Part shown: piece after piece, positions 62,226 to 64,000 of the stretch
Position numbering within the stretch: the stretch's first letter is position 1
Layout: each line of letters starts with the position of its first letter
Source of the DNA: Paludibacteraceae bacterium
Lineage (GTDB): Bacteria > Bacteroidota > Bacteroidia > Bacteroidales > Paludibacteraceae
Assembly: GCA_017937025.1 (NCBI GenBank)
Contig: JAGBEJ010000008.1
Coordinates: 1 to 64,000, forward strand
DNA: 64,000 nucleotides
Direction of reading: 5' to 3'
The notes under the pieces: generated by a model
What the model was told of the DNA's origin: nothing
Database searches by the model: none
The model's input: the letters and a program-made list of their open reading frames with translations, nothing else
Position numbers and translations under genes: made by a program

Positions 62226-64000
62226 ATGGCTAACAACAAGATCCTAAGCATCTTCAAGAAAGGATTCGCAAAGACAAAAAGTTTTTTCAAAGAGAAAAAG
62301 AGCAATTTCAAGAAAGCGCCGTGGTACGGCAAGCTTTGGCGCACGCTTCTATACTCGTTCATTTTATTCCTGCTCTACCTGTTTCTTGTTGACATTAACT
62401 TCCTTTGGCTGTTCGGCAAATCGCCTAGCATATCTAACATAAAGAACCCAGAGCCATGCGTGGCATCCGAGATATACAGCGAGGACGGAGTGCTGATCGG
62501 AAAATACTTCAAGGAGAACAGAACTCCGGTCAAGTATGAAGAAATAAATCCATATTTGGTGAAAACGCTCGTCGCTACCGAGGACGAGAGATTCTACGAC
62601 CACTTCGGCATAGACTTCAGCGGACTCTTCGCAGCCATCAAGGACTACATCGTGCATGGCAAAGTGAGAGGCGCCAGCACCATAACACAGCAGCTGGTGA
62701 AAAATATGTTCAAGACCAGAAGCCAGTACAGCAAAGGCCTTTTCGGACATATCCCTGGACTGTCCATCATCATAGCCAAGACAAAGGAATGGATAACCGC
62801 TGTGAAGATTGAATGCACCTACGACAAGCAGGATATAATAACAATGTACCTGAACACAGTAGACTTCGGCAGCAACGCCTTCGGCATCAAGACCGCCGCA
62901 AAAACATACTTCGGCACTACCCCAAAAGACCTGACCATAGAGCAATGCGCCACACTGGTAGGCATGCTGAAAGCCACCACGACATACAACCCGAAGATAA
63001 ATCCGAAGAACAGCAAGAGAAGAAGAAACGTTGTGCTGGACGGACTCTACTCACATAATATAATAACAAAGGAAGAGTGCGACTCGCTGAAAAACATAGA
63101 GATAGACATGCAAAAGTACAACGTGGAGCAAAGCTACTCCGGATACGCATTGTACTTCAGGCAGACACTTGCCGACGATGTTGAAAAGATACTGAACAGC
63201 AAGACAGACGAAGATGAAAGCTACGACATATACAGCGACGGACTGAAGATATACACGACCATCGACTCGCGTATGCAAAAGTACGCAGAAGAGGCTGCCA
63301 GAGAGGAAATGAAGAAGATTCAGAGAAACTTCAACAGCCATTGGGGAACGCAAGAGCCATGGAGAGACGAGCGAGGCAACGTGATACCGAACTTCATAGA
63401 AAACCTCGCAAAACGCACCGACAAATACAAAAACCTCAAGGCTAAATACAACAACGAGGACAGCGTGTGGGCAGAGATGGAGAAGGTCCACAAAGTGAAA
63501 GTATTCGACTACGAAAAAGGCTATGTAGAAAAGGAAATGAGCAGCATGGACTCGATAAGATACATGGAGAGATTCATGCACACAAGCCTTGTGTCTATGG
63601 AGCCAACAACGGGATTCGTGAGAGCATGGGTCGGCGACATCGACTTCAACTTCTGGAAATACGACAAGGTGAGAGCCGAAAGACAGCCGGGCTCAACATT
63701 CAAGCTGTTCGTCTATGCCGAAGCTATGAGGCAAGGAATGTCACCATGCGACTATGAAACAGACAGTTACATACAATGGGAATATGTGGAGAACAATCCT
63801 AAGGACAAGGATTACGGCAAGACCAAAAGATGGATTCCGCATAACGCAGAAGGATTCTGCACCAACAACCTAATGACACTAAAAGCGGCATTCGCAAGAT
63901 CCGTAAACACAATCGCTGTGAAAGTGGCGCAGGAGGTCGGCGTGGAGAAAATCATAAATACAGCCAAACTGATGGGCATAAAGACTCCGCTGAGAAACAC
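62226..64000 (+). CDS. Penicillin-binding protein 1A (runs off the window)
   Basis: 591 codons without a stop to the window end. Basic cytoplasmic N-terminus, one membrane helix (about 40-58), glycosyltransferase (GT51) domain with catalytic Glu119 in ATEDERFYDHFG and GASTITQQLVKN, a linker/ODD-like insert, then the start of the transpeptidase with active Ser near 490 in RQPGSTFK and SVN near 559. The KTG motif lies beyond the edge. Class A PBP for peptidoglycan synthesis at the inner membrane. Confidence 0.95.
   Translation, partial: MANNKILSIFKKGFAKTKSFFKEKKSNFKKAPWYGKLWRTLLYSFILFLLYLFLVDINFLWLFGKSPSISNIKNPEPCVASEIYSEDGVLIGKYFKENRTPVKYEEINPYLVKTLVATEDERFYDHFGIDFSGLFAAIKDYIVHGKVRGASTITQQLVKNMFKTRSQYSKGLFGHIPGLSIIIAKTKEWITAVKIECTYDKQDIITMYLNTVDFGSNAFGIKTAAKTYFGTTPKDLTIEQCATLVGMLKATTTYNPKINPKNSKRRRNVVLDGLYSHNIITKEECDSLKNIEIDMQKYNVEQSYSGYALYFRQTLADDVEKILNSKTDEDESYDIYSDGLKIYTTIDSRMQKYAEEAAREEMKKIQRNFNSHWGTQEPWRDERGNVIPNFIENLAKRTDKYKNLKAKYNNEDSVWAEMEKVHKVKVFDYEKGYVEKEMSSMDSIRYMERFMHTSLVSMEPTTGFVRAWVGDIDFNFWKYDKVRAERQPGSTFKLFVYAEAMRQGMSPCDYETDSYIQWEYVENNPKDKDYGKTKRWIPHNAEGFCTNNLMTLKAAFARSVNTIAVKVAQEVGVEKIINTAKLMGIKTPLRN

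Overview
The window looks like a stretch of a Bacteroidales chromosome (phylum Bacteroidota). The evidence is the recurring TAnnTTTG promoter -7 box, sometimes with an upstream TTTG, near the start of many genes; surface-type lipoproteins with acidic residues after the lipid cysteine; a secreted protein with a type IX secretion C-terminal tail; and Bacteroidota-type families (PUR-alpha-like protein, DUF4199, FeoA-FeoB fusion, long NusB, FISUMP protein). I cannot name the genus. There are no rRNA or tRNA genes, CRISPR arrays, transposases or prophage genes; almost everything is core metabolism.

Layout. 1-1,600: two tandem paralogous secreted proteins (minus strand) with near-identical leaders, plus one or two candidate small RNAs. 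1,650-6,500: TPP riboswitch and thiS-thiE-thiG-thiC-thiH. 6,500-12,890: AmpG-like transporter, then DUF4199, a GT2 glycosyltransferase, a small membrane protein, folB and mutS. 12,940-21,000 (minus): a fused carAB gene, glmS and a long amidophosphoribosyltransferase, apparently one glutamine-amidotransferase operon. 21,280-23,350: two tiny genes (lipoprotein, Cys-rich FeoB-associated protein) and guaB. 23,350-24,000: repeat-rich intergenic DNA with GTAG-type palindromes. 24,094-25,587: three secreted proteins of unknown function, the third seemingly a composite of the first two.

25,900-36,160: PUR-family protein, nusB-yajC-ybbR-coaE, rlmD, dnaB, ispE, gyrA. 36,200-45,260: TPR protein, tandem UspA, valS, malic enzyme, pyrD-pyrK, XRE regulator. 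45,265-45,990: operator-like palindromes with embedded promoter boxes and a gene remnant. 46,000-52,450: aspartate aminotransferase, patatin/Omp85 protein, DUF134-NifX protein, a second repeat mosaic, and FISUMP and T9SS-tail proteins. 52,855-55,920: feoAB fusion translationally coupled to a short apiosidase-like secreted protein. 55,924-58,184: queC-queD-queE behind a candidate preQ1-I riboswitch, facing queF. 58,290-61,640: thrS-infC-rpmI-rplT; infC appears to start at ATA. 61,780-64,000: Dabb protein and a PBP1A running off the end.

Most noteworthy: the composite secreted-protein trio, the preQ1-I-like pseudoknot just before queC, the carA-carB fusion, the palindrome/promoter array next to the XRE gene, the infC ATA start behind a strong Shine-Dalgarno, and the GTAG-bordered palindromes shared by two distant intergenic regions. 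Long antisense ORFs over the GC-richer genes are codon-bias shadows and are left out.
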